Shown here piece after piece: positions 34,337 through 46,214 of a stretch of DNA of 64,000 bases. This stretch comes from Seiridium cupressi. Taxonomy: Eukaryota; Ascomycota; Sordariomycetes; Amphisphaeriales; Sporocadaceae. Numbering within the stretch: the first letter of the stretch is position 1; the number at the start of each line of letters is the position of its first letter. The notes under the pieces were generated by a model, which saw nothing but the letters and a program-made list of their open reading frames with translations, had not been told where the DNA came from and made no database searches. Position numbers and translations under genes: made by a program. The stretch lies in NCBI GenBank assembly GCA_036674765.1, contig JARVKI010000038.1, positions 186,001 to 250,000 on the forward strand. Direction: 5' to 3'.

Positions 34337-35077
34337 GAGGTAAAGCAGCTCACTGGCCTGAGCCGAAACATGGGGCGAAACGTCCCTGAGGACCAACTTT
34401 CCGCTTCTGAAACCGTCCGAGCTCTTTAGCTCAGTTCACATTATGCTGCTCATCCGTCGCGTCCCACTACTACGGAAGGCATCCGAGAGTCTAACGGGGG
34501 CGAACAGTACCCGGGACCTAAAGAGGGTGCAAGCACCCTTAGAGGACGCTATAGACTCAACAGGCATAGGAAAGCGCAAGGTGCCGACTTGGCCAAGAAG
34601 ACTGATCTTTTTCAAGCCAAGACGTGTGGTGATGGAATCGATCAGATGACGAGACCACGGTCTACAATTAGTCAAGCAGAATCATCGCTTTAGACGTTTG
34701 GCAGTAGGTGAGATTTCTGTCCTGTTCTTTCTCGGGAACTTTGCAGCCGCTTCTTTCTGGCTTCTCGTCCTTATTTTTATACTCTTAATTCAAACCAAGT
34801 CGCTTTTTATACAGCCATACATAAAGTTTCTGGGGATGCCTCCTGTTTCGGTTGGATGAGGTATTTAGAAACATGTCATTTAAATGCGAATCAGAAGGTC
34901 GTTGAAATCGAGGAGGGTGAGCGACGGCGGGTGAAGAGTGACCGGGGCCCGCGAGCATTAATCGTTTATCTTCAATTATGCGGCATATATATCGTGTAGG
35001 ATTGTAGATAAGTTCTGCGGTTCCTATCACGTTCCAATGCAGAGCCATTGCTCCCCGGCTTTCCAAGACCTTTCCAG
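34337..35077. other. Intergenic
   Basis: 3' flank of the aspartic-protease-like gene. ORFs at 34436-34675 are opposite-strand shadows of one another with no family signal. Confidence 0.45.
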
Positions 35078-36876
35078 CTAACGACCATGATAGGTTCCAT
35101 CCATTTCGTATACCCTTGGTTCATGCAATCCATACATTTCTGCCACACCAGATTGGGCGTCATGTAACTCGTGCACACGTTCGTTGTTATCTGTCATAGC
35201 ATTACCGCCACCAAGACTCTGACTGGCATACTGCTGGTGATCATTGTATGGGACTTTGTCCGATTCTTGTATGTCGTCTGCATTGAGCTGGGGTTGGGCC
35301 CGTCGTTTTCTCCGAGAACGACGGAGTAGAAACACAATAACTCCTATCAATAAGAGAGCTGCGACGCAGCCTACTACAATACCTGCTATTCCGCCACTCG
35401 ATAAGCCTACGTTAGCTGGCGAGTCTGAGACATCGTAGGGGCCGCTGGGAGACGGGGTCGTATTCGCGCTTGGGTCTCCTATTGTGCCATTCTGGCACGC
35501 CTCCTCAGCCATGCTGCCCATGACTGGCACCAGTGTACGGCTCGAGGATGGATTAGCTTGCCACATCGTGAATGTGCCTTCATCCTGATCGACCATTAGA
35601 TACGCGGCGGTCAAGAAATAGCGTCCGATGGTGGCAGGTTGGTTGTAGACACCGTTGATCAACAGCTCCCGTCTGCTGGTGTTGAAGGTGCGACTGCCGT
35701 TTCGATCAATGTCGACGAATGGAACCAGGAACTGATTGTTCGGCACTCGGACCTGAAGGCCTTGGGACAGCTCGAACGTCATGTCGCCATCATAACTGAT
35801 GGATATTAGCGCTCTTTTGTACACGACGATTAGACGATACGTGTGTAGACCTACATGTTATCAAGATCATAGAGAAATGCGGACCAGTGGAGCCCGAAAG
35901 ACTGTCCCAAATTCCGCATGCCTGTGATCGATTCGAATGTCTCAACAACGGACAAGGGAGCCTCCAGCATCATCTGGCGGTGTGGCACAATGCATACATC
36001 AATCGCTGTGTTCGTCGGCAAAAGGTCGAAGTCTGAACCATTCCGGTAGTTCAGGAGTATTCTCGACAGATGGACTTTCATGCCTGTCCAACATCCAGTC
36101 GCGTCGCTATAGTCTAATGGTTGAGTATAGTTTGCGCCGAAGACTTGATCCTGGTTATAACCGCCGAGTACGAGCGACCCGTCGAGTGCATCACTTGTAT
36201 CAACCCACATTCGCCCCCAGAAAATGGACCAAACTCTTGCACTGATCTGGCCGGTCTGGACAAGCGCGTTGAGTAACGTCGAGTTTCGTCCCATCCCCAT
36301 GGCGTGTAGCATTGTATACCCATGATCCCAGGCTATCCTCGGTATCCCAACCGGAAAGCTCGGTAGTGAATTGACGTCTCCCGGCGTGAACGTATCTGTC
36401 CCTCCAATACTCGAAGTCAAAAGTTTCGAGATACCCAGCTCTGCTCCCTTCCCCTCGGTCTCAATAGCCGACCCACCAGCTGCCGTCAGGTCTTTCATTT
36501 TCTCGAACGATTCCGATTCGCTTTCGAGGTAGTAGTTGCCTCGGCGGACCTCGCAAATTGTGCCATTCCAGATGACTGTCGAATCGCAAAACGCATCTTG
36601 ATCGTAGATCCAGGTATTATTCAATTCTCTGCATGTCTATTCAGTGTGAGCTCTTGTCAGTTTCGCGAAGTATACTTACGCCCATGGCAATAAGACGATG
36701 TCTTGTTCTGGTGTCCCTATCTTTGCTGCCACACCTCGCATGAAGGAATTGGGTATGTCGGGTATCACCTGTACATCTTTGATAGCAAGCTGCAAAGGCT
36801 GCAGGCTTTCGCAATTCTTTGGATGAACTGGACTAAATAGCGACAGCGAATGAATAAGGAACAATAAGGCCCTCAT
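35078..36876 (-). CDS. Aspartic-peptidase-fold membrane protein lacking catalytic motifs
   Basis: Three exons (36680-36876, 35855-36628, 35078-35813) join in frame to about 568 residues. Introns are 51 and 41 bp; the second is very short but has GTAGGT, CTAATC and AAG. The ATG at 36876 begins a signal peptide (MRALLFLIHSLSLFSPVHP). The pepsin-like fold is indicated by AAKIGTPEQDIVLLPWAELNN at the N-lobe and DALDGSLVLGGYNQDQVFG between the lobes. The N-lobe DTGS is replaced by LLPWA, and the C-lobe site reads AIDVCIVPHR, so proteolysis is unlikely. A single membrane helix (about 470-492, GIVVGCVAALLLIGVIVFLL) is followed by RRSRRKRR and a hydrophilic cytoplasmic tail. It is perhaps a surface receptor or adhesin built on a protease fold. 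Confidence 0.82.
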
Positions 36877-38299
36877 ATTTTCCACTCACAACACGTTCAA
36901 ACGAAGGACATAGTGAGGGTGAGTTACATGTAGAGTGAGGGATAAACGCTGCAAGGAGATCAGAACATGCGACTGTATGCAGTCTAGGAGTGTGCGAGAT
37001 TGCCTTCAATGTTCTTAGGGGAAACCAACAGAAGTCATGCAGACACACCTTACCCATCTGGGCAGTTTACAAATCCATTTAAATCGCTTGAAGGCTCGGA
37101 ACGCCCATACAATAAGCTTTGCCCCATACACAGCAGGCCCGCCTCCACTGTGTAAATAGCGAGTTTCTAAACCTAATGGAGCACTATTCCAGCCTCCCTA
37201 TGGATCCCAAGCCAAAATCAGGTACTTGCAGTGAGTTATCGAACTTGGCTGTTTTTTTTCGGCATCCATTGGCGCTGTATGAGCTCTCTATTCGGTCATG
37301 GACCACTGGCCTCGCCGTCACTACCACTGCCGCCGCAGAGCAGATATCTTACCGGCTGTAATACCTACATACATACATGACCAGGTTCTGCTTGATCTTC
37401 CAGTGCATCAAGCGCTGAACGAAGCTACTGGACCCACTGCACGAGGCCCGATTGTCTTCCATCGCAATGTGCACCGGTGTGGCAAGTACCTTGGTTTCGT
37501 GGGTGGTAGGTACTTATGAACCCTGTAAGCTTGGCATATACTAATTAGAGTTAGGGACATGCTATGTGAGGAGGGAAACCTTGCTGTAGGCGCGTCTCAC
37601 CAAAGAATGGCCTGATTGCTAGCTTGGCAGACAATTGTATCAGCATTGCATCTCTGTTCGTTGGGAATACCGGCATTCATTTGAGGTCGTTTATGTGGCG
37701 GTCAACTTGAGGTGCAACCCGAACAAGCATAAGTCGGATTATGCTACTACGGGTACCCAATGAGGCGGCGTAGCGCCCTGGACAGGAGGGACTTTTGTCA
37801 CCCAACCGGAGCTCTGCTTTACGCGCCACACCCTAGAACGTGGGTATTACCAGAGCATCGGGACGGAGCAGCCAATCAGAAGGCCTATAGCGAAATAGAC
37901 ACTGGTCAAAGGCCAGGAGGCGAGATTAAGTCTAAAGCTCGCCATTGAGCGCTAATCGTTCAGTGGGGCACCCTTGTTGCGGCCCCAGTTTCCTTCTCTT
38001 ACATGGTTTCAGATACTGGTCAATCACTGCCCTTTTTTGCCCTCTTTGCTACAGTACACCCCTCGTCCTACAGAAGCCAAGAGCCAGGAGCCAAGAGCCA
38101 AGAGCCAGGAGCATTGTGCATGTGCTGGTCAGCGCCATCTGCCGCGCCTTCTGGTGCCGATTCACCTAATTCCCAACCGACCCGAATCGCCCTTACCCGG
38201 CTTGAACCACTTCGTCCTCAACCGAGCTGGCTGCAAAACAGTTGGTTCTCTCAAACACCAAGAAATGTCGACCGTTTGATTGTGAATAGCCGTACAACC
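36877..38299. other. Intergenic between divergent genes
   Basis: This is the shared upstream region of the aspartic-peptidase-like gene and the GH47 gene. Small ORFs have no support. A short GAGCCAR repeat lies near the GH47 start. Confidence 0.5.
38073..38112 (+). repeat. 7 bp tandem repeat GAGCCAR
   Basis: Five or so copies of AGAGCCA / GGAGCCA lie about 190 bp before the GH47 ATG, probably in the 5' UTR or promoter. An upstream in-frame ORF extension runs through them but looks non-coding. Confidence 0.75.
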
Positions 38300-40012
38300 A
38301 TGGCGGCCATATTTAGACGTCCACTACGACTCTTGTCGGTCATAAGCGGCGTGTTCATATTTTATGCCCTCATTTTATTCAGACCGAAGCAATCAGACCA
38401 GGTGTTCAAATTCGAGTTCAAATATGTTAAGAGTAGCTACAACTGGTCGGCGCTCCCTCAAAGGCACCCTGTCAGCGAGATGGCACCTTTACCGGCCGGC
38501 ACATCGGGCAAGCTCCCAACCATTCAGCACGACTTCGCCTCCGACGGGAAACCTAACAAAACTAGGCTTTCTATTCTAGCAGACCGACGAACGGCCGTGA
38601 AGGATTCGTTCCTGAAAAGCTGGGATAGCTACAAGGCCCGCGCTTGGATGTACGACGAATTGAAACCTGTGTCGGGCGAGGCGAAAGACGCCTTTGGGGG
38701 GTGGGCGGCGACATTGATCGACAGCTTGGATACATTATGGATGATGGGGCTCAAAGAGGAATTCTACGAAGCTGCGGCGTCTGCGGTCACAATCGACTGG
38801 CAAACGAAGGACACGTCAATCAACATGTTTGAAACGACTATCCGGCATTTAGGTGGTTTATTAAGCGCCTACGATCTTAGTAAAGAGCCAGCTTTACTCG
38901 ACAAAGCTATCGAAGTGGGCGATATGTTATACGCAGGGTTTGATACGCTGAATCGTATGCCACCATTCTGGCTAGACTTTCAGAAGGCCAAAGACGGGTC
39001 CCTCCGACCAGGCACTCACGATCCATCTGCATCTGTCACTTCGTCGGGCTTGGAGTTCACCAGATTGGCCCAACTCACAGGTGACAATAAATATTACGAT
39101 GCCATCGACCGAATATCGCGCTTTCTAGCGAGAACGCAGGGTACGACAAGGCTTCCCGGTATGTGGCCGACTTTTCTCGACATGGAATACCAGGATTTAT
39201 CGCCGGGGACCGATTTTACGCTGGGCGCGTTAGCAGATTCCCTTTACGAGTACCTACCGAAGATGTATGCTATCTTGGGCGGGTTGGAGCCTATGTACGA
39301 GCAGCTCTACAGAGGCGCAATGGACACAGTGATACAGAATCTGCTCTTTCGCCCTATGCTCCCCGATCAAGACGACATCCTATTCACAGGCGACCTATCC
39401 GTTGATACGTCCACGAATACCATCCAGCTTCGTGCTGAAGGGCAGCATCTTTCTTGCTTCGTGGGTGGTATGTTTGGGCTCGGGGGCAGATTATTCGATA
39501 TTCCGGAGCATGTGACGATAGGCGGGAAGCTTGCGAAAGGTTGCGCATGGGTTTATGGGTCTTTCCCAACCGGAGTCATGCCAGAGATCTATAATCTTTT
39601 TGCGTGCCCAAGCCTTGAGCCGTGTGCCTGGGACGAGGATGCCTGGCTGGCTGACGGCGACCTAAAGCTCAGAAAAGGGATTAAAAACGCTCGCGATCCA
39701 CGTTATCTATTACGACCAGAGGCTATTGAGAGTATATTTCTGATGTATCGTATAACGGGTCAAGAGGAATATCAGGAAATAGCCTGGCGGATGTTCCAGG
39801 CTATCAGAAAATCAACAGAAACAGATCTTGCGTTCTCAGCAATCAACGATGTCACTGTCGTCGGGAGCACCGAAAAGTCGGATTCGATGGAAAGTTTTTG
39901 GACAGCTGAAACGCTCAAATACTTTTGGTTGATATTCTCGTCACCCGACCTCATCAACCTTAACGAATACGTGTTAAATACTGAGGCGCACCCATTCCTA
40001 CGACCGAAATAA
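38300..40012 (+). CDS. Class I alpha-1,2-mannosidase (GH47), type II membrane protein
   Basis: A single exon of 570 residues. The ORF is open for 99 codons further upstream, but that part is repeat-derived. The ATG at 38300 starts a classic signal anchor (basic MAAIFRRPLR, then a helix at about 11-27). GH47 motifs follow: AWMYDELKPVS, GGWAATLIDSLDTLWMMG, TSSGLEFTRLAQLTGD, GEG-type QHLSCFVGGMFGLG, the disulphide partner KGCAWVYGSFPTG, LLRPEAIESIFLMYR and the final TEAHPF with the calcium-binding Thr. It trims Man9 N-glycans or, by its divergence, may be an accessory paralogue. The expected site is the ER or Golgi lumen. The lack of introns is notable for this window. Confidence 0.93.
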   Translation: MAAIFRRPLRLLSVISGVFIFYALILFRPKQSDQVFKFEFKYVKSSYNWSALPQRHPVSEMAPLPAGTSGKLPTIQHDFASDGKPNKTRLSILADRRTAVKDSFLKSWDSYKARAWMYDELKPVSGEAKDAFGGWAATLIDSLDTLWMMGLKEEFYEAAASAVTIDWQTKDTSINMFETTIRHLGGLLSAYDLSKEPALLDKAIEVGDMLYAGFDTLNRMPPFWLDFQKAKDGSLRPGTHDPSASVTSSGLEFTRLAQLTGDNKYYDAIDRISRFLARTQGTTRLPGMWPTFLDMEYQDLSPGTDFTLGALADSLYEYLPKMYAILGGLEPMYEQLYRGAMDTVIQNLLFRPMLPDQDDILFTGDLSVDTSTNTIQLRAEGQHLSCFVGGMFGLGGRLFDIPEHVTIGGKLAKGCAWVYGSFPTGVMPEIYNLFACPSLEPCAWDEDAWLADGDLKLRKGIKNARDPRYLLRPEAIESIFLMYRITGQEEYQEIAWRMFQAIRKSTETDLAFSAINDVTVVGSTEKSDSMESFWTAETLKYFWLIFSSPDLINLNEYVLNTEAHPFLRPK

Positions 40013-41508
40013 GCATGGAATGACGCATAGATCTGGCGAGCGGCAAGCTTTGCGATGTGTTCATTAAAAACAGTTCCTTTGTATGTACGTGATATGGCAG
40101 CATAGGCGTTGGATGGATATTCCTGAGCATCATGGACAAGTGATTCGGCAAGATCAAGGCTCGTACTGGTACCGATAGACCGAACATAATAGACTTCTCC
40201 GTTTCAATGCTGACAAAATCTCTCCTGCGAAGGTCTGCTGCCGCCCATCATGTCCTATTTACCAATGGTGAGACGCTAACCAGAGTGGAGCTTGTAACTT
40301 AGAGTGTCACTGTATCACATGCGGCTAATTGATGTAGCGTTGCTTGTACAGTACAAGACTCTAGACTATATCTCTCCAAGCAGTGTGGTAACTAATATTC
40401 AAGATGCAGAATAAATCATTGACTAATTCGTGGGGTGTAGACAGTACCTATAAGTCTCATATCAAAGATAGCACAACATTGACCACTTAGTTCAACTATT
40501 TGATAGCAATGATTAGCCCCTCTTTTTCTGCTGCTGGCACATTTTGGCCACCTACATCTTGCTGGCCACTTTGACATTAGCGCTGCCGCGCGGTGTAGGT
40601 CGCATCCCCGTATTCCGAACGGGTATTCCCGAACCGATCAGTGATCGTGGCCGTGCCCTGTCCGTTGTTGCAGCCGTGAACGCGAAAGGTTGAAGCTAGT
40701 CTAGGGAAGCGAAGAGCTGTGCGTGCGGTGACTTGGGCCGGAGAATAACTTTGCTTCCGCTCTAGCCAAGCCTATCTCTAATGTGGGTTCGACTGCAATT
40801 TCGAGAAAATTCGGCAACCGCCCCGATTTGCTGATGGTCGATGCCAAGACAAACCAAACCATCTGTTCTTCTTTCTCTCCATATGAACGGTGACGGATAG
40901 AGGTGGAGTTCCATGGTTGGCCAAGCACAATGACGCCACAGTGGCGTAACCGACTCAATACCGCGGCACGAGAATATACAAAAGTTTATATTGATTGTGA
41001 TCCACTTTAGAGTGCAACGCTAGGACTTCAGAGACAAAACCTGTTTTTTTTTTCCCCATTCTCAACCTACAGTCTGACATGTGATGTTATCATATAATGA
41101 TTAGTATTCTATGACGCCGCGCTAGCACTTTTGCGCATTCGCCACACTCTACTAACGACCACCGCAATTCATGATTGGCTTGGGGTTGCGGTACACGAAA
41201 ATTGGAAGAACGATGATGATACAGGACCCTAGGAGAAGACACAGTATCCTTTTAGCTATGGGCGCGTGGTTATGTCATTGTAGACGGGCCGTAAATCAAC
41301 AGCTTCTGTCGGCCCCTGTGCAGTAAAATTGCGGCATGACGTATAATGACATACGCGGGATCATCCTGCTGACATCGTTATAATACCACGAGCCCCTCTG
41401 CCTGATTGTGGCTTTCGTCTGACAGTTATCAACGTACGAGTCAATCATAACTACGCACTTTCGAAAAAAAGATACTATTTCACACGCATTCTCTCTCATA
41501 ACACCAAG
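40013..41508. other. Intergenic
   Basis: No gene supported. A perfect 15 bp palindrome (CTTGTACAGTACAAG) is at 40343-40357. Confidence 0.5.
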
Positions 41509-42310
41509 ATGGCTTCCAGTCTACCAGAAGGCGCCCTAGGCAGAGTCGCCGACTCAATTAAGAGCATCGTGTCTCAGCCGGGCGAAGCCGATACAAGCTC
41601 AGTTGAAGGTCAGATACCAACAACAAAGAGCAAGACCACGACGTCTCAAGTCGACGACAAGACTGTACACAAGACTACGGAACCAGCCGTCGAGCACGAG
41701 ACCGTAAAATCTCGCGAACACGAGAAGGTTGACACCTTGGTCGACAAGGAGGTACACCAGGACCACTACGCTCGCACAGTCCAACCTGTCAAAGACAAGA
41801 ATGTTCTGCCCACAGAGCACGCCTATCAAGAGAACCAGTCCGAACGGGAAATTGACCACAGAGATGGCGCGGCCAAGAAGCAGGCTCAACAAGAGGGTGC
41901 TAAGTTCCACGATGAGAAGGAGGTTCAGGGAACCAAGTATACAAAGGAGCAGGCACCGACCAAGGAGAACGAGCATGTACACCAGTAAGTGTTTACCCAG
42001 CCAGGACTTGGCTCCTAATTCTCCGTTAAACATCATTACTAACACGTACACTAGTCACCTCCACGAGACGATCCAACCAGTGATCGAGAGAGAGACTATC
42101 CAGCCTAAGGTGGTCCACACCACCAATCGCGTCCACGAAAAGCACAACTTGAACGACGAATACCATGGTGAGACAACTGCACCTGCGGTGTCATTGTCAG
42201 AGTTCGAGAAGGGCACTGGAGCTCAGACCAGATCTGTCACTTCCAAGTCAGCGAAGTCGAAGCCGGTGCTATCGGGCGAATATCAAGAAGAAAATCGGGA
42301 GTCGATCTGA
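41509..42310 (+). CDS. Hydrophilic LEA-like stress protein
   Basis: Two exons (41509-41984, 42055-42310) with a 70 bp intron (GTAAGT, CACTAG) give about 243 residues. The protein is highly charged (Glu, Lys, His, Gln, Asp), almost lacks hydrophobic and aromatic residues, and has no Cys. Short recurring elements such as HETIQPVIERETIQP and VVHTTNRVHEKHN are typical of a fungal family often annotated as an allergen or conidial protein. The composition suggests an intrinsically disordered, heat-soluble hydrophilin that protects cells or spores during drying. The role is inferred from composition only. Confidence 0.8.
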
Positions 42311-42744
42311 GAGCCAGGCAGGGACTCGGGTGAGACAGAGGGTAAAAAAAGCAAAAAAAATGCTTGCTCGTAAGGACTTGAGAATAAAATATGACCGACG
42401 AGTCTATCGTTGATGAATTCGGTGCTCATGGTCTATCCATATCAATCACCAATCAGTGAGGGTACTAATCTTCTCGATAATCGTGTATTTATCAATGACG
42501 GTCGCTTTCGTGTCACATGAAATGGCAAGAAGCATTAGTCTAATCATTCAATCATATCACCTTTCGCATCTACACCTGGTATCGGCCAATTAGTTGCAGC
42601 TGGCCAATGGCGTGTGAGAAATTGATTTCAGCGCTAGTCTAGTAAAGTGCCCGGCTCCCTTTGACATTATGATTACAATACAATACAACCACACTCCCCA
42701 TCTCTCGAGTTCCAGCTAATCAAGTACACCCATTCACCACTTCC
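42311..42744. other. Convergent 3' spacer
   Basis: 3' flanks of the LEA-like and tail-anchored genes. No gene is seen. Confidence 0.5.
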
Positions 42745-42993
42745 TCAGATTCCTAGCATCGCTCGGAATTCATCGAAGTAGAAAAACCAGACGCCTGCAA
42801 TCAACAGAATCGCGAATATCCATTGAAACAGCATCGTCTTGGCGGTTTCCGAAGACGAATCTGTCGCATCCTCGTACCAGGTCTTTGACTTTGGGTCCAA
42901 CTCCCCTGGGACGCGGGGCTCGTCGGCCTTGTTCTCATGCTGGAGGAAATAGCTCCCCTTCGACTGTGCCGCAGCTGGGATGCGTCGACTCAT
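42745..42993 (-). CDS. Small tail-anchored membrane protein
   Basis: A single ORF of 82 residues starts MSRRIPAAAQSKGSYFLQHE. The first ~55 residues are hydrophilic, and one membrane helix (about 57-74, FQWIFAILLIAGVWFFYF) is followed by about 8 residues. This is the topology of a C-terminally anchored ER or mitochondrial protein with its N-terminus in the cytosol. The orderly composition and clean start argue that it is real despite its size. I do not recognise a named family. Confidence 0.7.
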   Translation of the reverse strand: MSRRIPAAAQSKGSYFLQHENKADEPRVPGELDPKSKTWYEDATDSSSETAKTMLFQWIFAILLIAGVWFFYFDEFRAMLGI

Positions 42994-43665
42994 GTTGTTG
43001 AGTGTTCGAAATATGAACTTCCTCAGGTGGTATTAGAAACCAGTGGTGGGTTTTGGCCGGTATGCAGACAGATATGTACTGGTAGCTGAATTGATATATG
43101 CAAGCTTTTAGCGGCTTTCTTTCCGGCGCCTGAGGCTTGAGCGAATTAGTGGATTATCGCTTATGATGGTGGACGTCTAGGCGGGTAGAGTAGCGGAGCT
43201 TTGGTGCTTCAATTGATTAAGTTGATTAATAACTTTTCTGCAGAAGTGAATTTGCAATGAATCGATTCAGGCCGTCATAAACGAGAAATAAATAAAAGCT
43301 ACTGAGACTCAGAATGAAGAGAGCAACAAATGTTTTCAGACTTTGGTAATTTGCTTTCCCCTGGCCAATGGCCTGATATTTCTGTCCGCTCAGCAGTCAT
43401 CGAATGTTGCCCCACACAAGCCCTGGCACGATCTTCTAGTGCTAGACCGCAAATTTGAGAATGCATGTTAGCAGCTGTCGTTTACCATTGTCCTCGGTAG
43501 CGAGACTGGCAGGCAGTGGTACTATGTGAATATGTGATGCTGAGCTGCATGTATGTTCATTTGGTTTCTTCTATATGGTCTTATTATCATTCACAGATAG
43601 GTTCTTGCGTAGGTAAGAACCCTAGCAACCCGACGCACTCTTCCAAAGCATTCTACGCACTCAGT
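42994..43665. other. Intergenic
   Basis: Promoter of the tail-anchored gene and 3' flank of the monooxygenase. Nothing further seen. Confidence 0.5.
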
Positions 43666-44868
43666 TTAGACTCTCGGAAGATCCTCAAACGCACGCATAC
43701 CAAACATAGCCTTCCCGCCTATTAGGGTTTTCTTCAATGCTTCGGATGCATAGGTACCCATTTGATGCTCATGTTCTCTCAAAGCTTTGGGAACTGCGCC
43801 GAGGGCGCGGATTGAGGTCAGCAGCGTGGATGTATCTTGCAGGGCGGTTGTAGCCCCGAGCGCGGCCGTAGGGCTCATGGCATGCGCCGCATCCCCAATG
43901 AGAGTGATCCGTCCAGCGCCGGACTGCTGGGTCCAATCCAGCGTATGAGGATCTGTCGAGAGCACTTGCAAGACGGAAAGTTGGCTTACGTGCGGATCTT
44001 CGAAGAGGCAGCGCAAGGAGGGATGCCAGTTGCTGGTCAGTTCTTGTGTCAACGTCTTGATGTCTGTGGCGTTTCTCGATAGAATATCTCCGGGGATATT
44101 CTCGGTGTCGCTTCGCAAGAACAGTACCCAGTATACATAATCTTCCGGCAGCCCATCCAAGTGTCTTCTGAAATGCATCGGCTCCAGAAGACACTTGATC
44201 GATGGGCTCTGAAGAAGGGTTGGTCCTCGAGATGCTTCTTTTGAAAACTGACGAGCCAGGTCTCCTCCAAGATTGGATTTCCCAAATATCAATCGTGCCT
44301 CTGTATCCAATAGAGCACACTTTGGCAGCCATTGTCGTCGAACTCGCGACCACGTCCTGTCGGCTCCAACCAGCACAGAGGCATTGACTTCCTGTTCGTC
44401 TTCGAAACGAACGAGAACGGCGTCGGCAGTTTCAGTGAATGATTTGAATCTCCGGCCGAATGTCACGTAGTTCTCGATACCCCTGAGGAGAAGTGTGCGC
44501 AAAACGGTACGATCTGCACTGAGGATGTTGCTGTCACCTTGCAAGGGAAATGGAGCTTCGGCGCCGGGTTTGAAAATCGGAGCAGCTGCACTGGCGTCTT
44601 CAGTGGATAGTCTTGCAACGGGCGCATTGGAACGTGCCGTGATGGCGGAACAACTTGATTCCACGTCCTGGAAGTGCTTGGCAGAAAGATTCTGCCGCAG
44701 AGAATCGACACCTTCGTCAGATATTCGCACGCGATATCCCTGGGGCCGGGAGGTCAGAGACTCGTCCGCCTCATAGACGCGGAAGGGAATGTTACGTTTG
44801 GAAAGTCCTTGGGCCAGGCTTAGGCCACCGATCCCAGCGCCAACAATGATGACGGGAAGTTCGGTCAT
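43666..44868 (-). CDS. FAD-dependent monooxygenase (salicylate-hydroxylase-like)
   Basis: A single-exon ORF of 400 residues. The N-terminal dinucleotide-binding loop VIIVGAGIGGLSLAQGL has the GxGxxG pattern at residues 10-15. The acidic YEAD ends beta-2. A DG-like motif reads GADRTWSRVR, with Arg in place of the usual Gly. The flavin ribityl-binding ITLIGDAAHAMSPTAALGA is near residue 320. This is the group A aromatic hydroxylase fold, which uses NAD(P)H and O2 to hydroxylate or epoxidise small molecules. No polyketide synthase or other pathway gene is nearby, so the substrate is unknown. No intron is present. Confidence 0.9.
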   Translation of the reverse strand: MTELPVIIVGAGIGGLSLAQGLSKRNIPFRVYEADESLTSRPQGYRVRISDEGVDSLRQNLSAKHFQDVESSCSAITARSNAPVARLSTEDASAAAPIFKPGAEAPFPLQGDSNILSADRTVLRTLLLRGIENYVTFGRRFKSFTETADAVLVRFEDEQEVNASVLVGADRTWSRVRRQWLPKCALLDTEARLIFGKSNLGGDLARQFSKEASRGPTLLQSPSIKCLLEPMHFRRHLDGLPEDYVYWVLFLRSDTENIPGDILSRNATDIKTLTQELTSNWHPSLRCLFEDPHVSQLSVLQVLSTDPHTLDWTQQSGAGRITLIGDAAHAMSPTAALGATTALQDTSTLLTSIRALGAVPKALREHEHQMGTYASEALKKTLIGGKAMFGMRAFEDLPRV

Positions 44869-46214
44869 CTTGTATATGATGATATGATGACCAATGAATA
44901 GAAAATGACGGACATGAGGTTAGCTCATTGGCTGTTCACTCTGATCAAACACTTGATGCGCTTCTCCTTACAGCTATATATATTATTCGTTCTTTCCCAA
45001 TAAGCGCTGTTGAGAGTGCTCGGGACCGCAAAGTCCGAATCTAGTAGCTGCTCGGATATAGACGATCGTTGCCGGCGTTGCAAGCTGAGGGGAACAGGAA
45101 ATAGCTTTACAGAATAGCTCATAGGAGCGTCCCCGTGTAATATAATCATGCCAAATGCGCTAGTTCGCCGTAACACCGAGGGCTTAGTTCTGAAATCGGG
45201 AGCCGAGTTTGACTTCATTGGCCGAGCTCAGACTACCTTCGGCTTTATTGGGATATCCTCAACGCGGCTCCGAGCGTTGCTAGCATGAGGCAGCCAGTGG
45301 CTGCATAATTGGCGTCCCGTGTTTAAGAGCTAGCGTCCACTGTCCTTATGACTCGCGACTCCTGGCAGCATGGCAAAGATACCTATGCTATATGCTTTCT
45401 AAGTACTCCAGAAATTCGCAGGTCGTGTTAGGGAAATGGCACTAGAACTAGTGACTTTCAGGGAACGATTGCCGAAAAGTTAAGACGTGACAGATGGCAG
45501 TCCAACACATGCTGTCTAGCGCAGGGAGCTCAGACTGGGATGACATTCATCAACTATACAGCTTTCCCTGGAAGTTAAATCAACTTATTCACCAAAAACT
45601 CTCATTCAATTCCAAAATAGTGAATGCGGAAGGAGGTTCAGGGAGCAGGCCGATAGAGAGAGGTGGCACTTGGTATAAGAACAACAGAGATTCTAAGACA
45701 CAAAAAGGTCGTACCGTGTTGCCCATGGGCGACTTGTGAGGATGTACTGAGACTCAGAAGTATCGTTCTCGTGTTTTGAGGACATTGAAAAGCCATGAGA
45801 GATAAACCGGTGCGCGAGTCCTATGGCCTCTACCGACTACTGTAGCCATTACAGCAGATTCCTAATCACGCCCAATCCACAGACGAGGAAACAATCATTC
45901 AACCGATAGAGATCCGTAGTGTCATATTTTCGGGCTCTTTTAGACGAGTATGAGATATGATGGAAAATTTACAGGAGATATAATATCCATGCTCTTAGAT
46001 GCGTAGAAATCGTTGCCACCGAGCACGCTTAATTTGGTGCTGTAGTATTGTGCAATATCGATCAAAGGTTTACAACGCTACAGCTATGACAGCCGTCAGC
46101 CTAGACACATGCAGCAAAATAACGGAGAAATGGGATATAGGAACGAAACTGATGATCGACTATGACATGTAATAATTATCCACCAAGCATCGCTCCACTG
46201 GATGATGTTCCTCG
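44869..46214. other. Intergenic
   Basis: No supported gene. ORFs at 44925-45218 and 45494-45739 lack family features. Confidence 0.5.

Noticed and set aside
38003..38299. In-frame N-terminal extension of the GH47 ORF
   Set aside because: It is encoded largely by a GAGCCAR repeat and lies before a classic signal anchor starting at the ATG at 38300.
40343..40357. 15 bp palindrome CTTGTACAGTACAAG
   Set aside because: A single short palindrome in a gene-free region with no other support for a binding site.
41599..42051. Reverse-strand Leu/Val-rich ORF
   Set aside because: It is the antisense shadow of the Glu/Lys-rich LEA-like gene.
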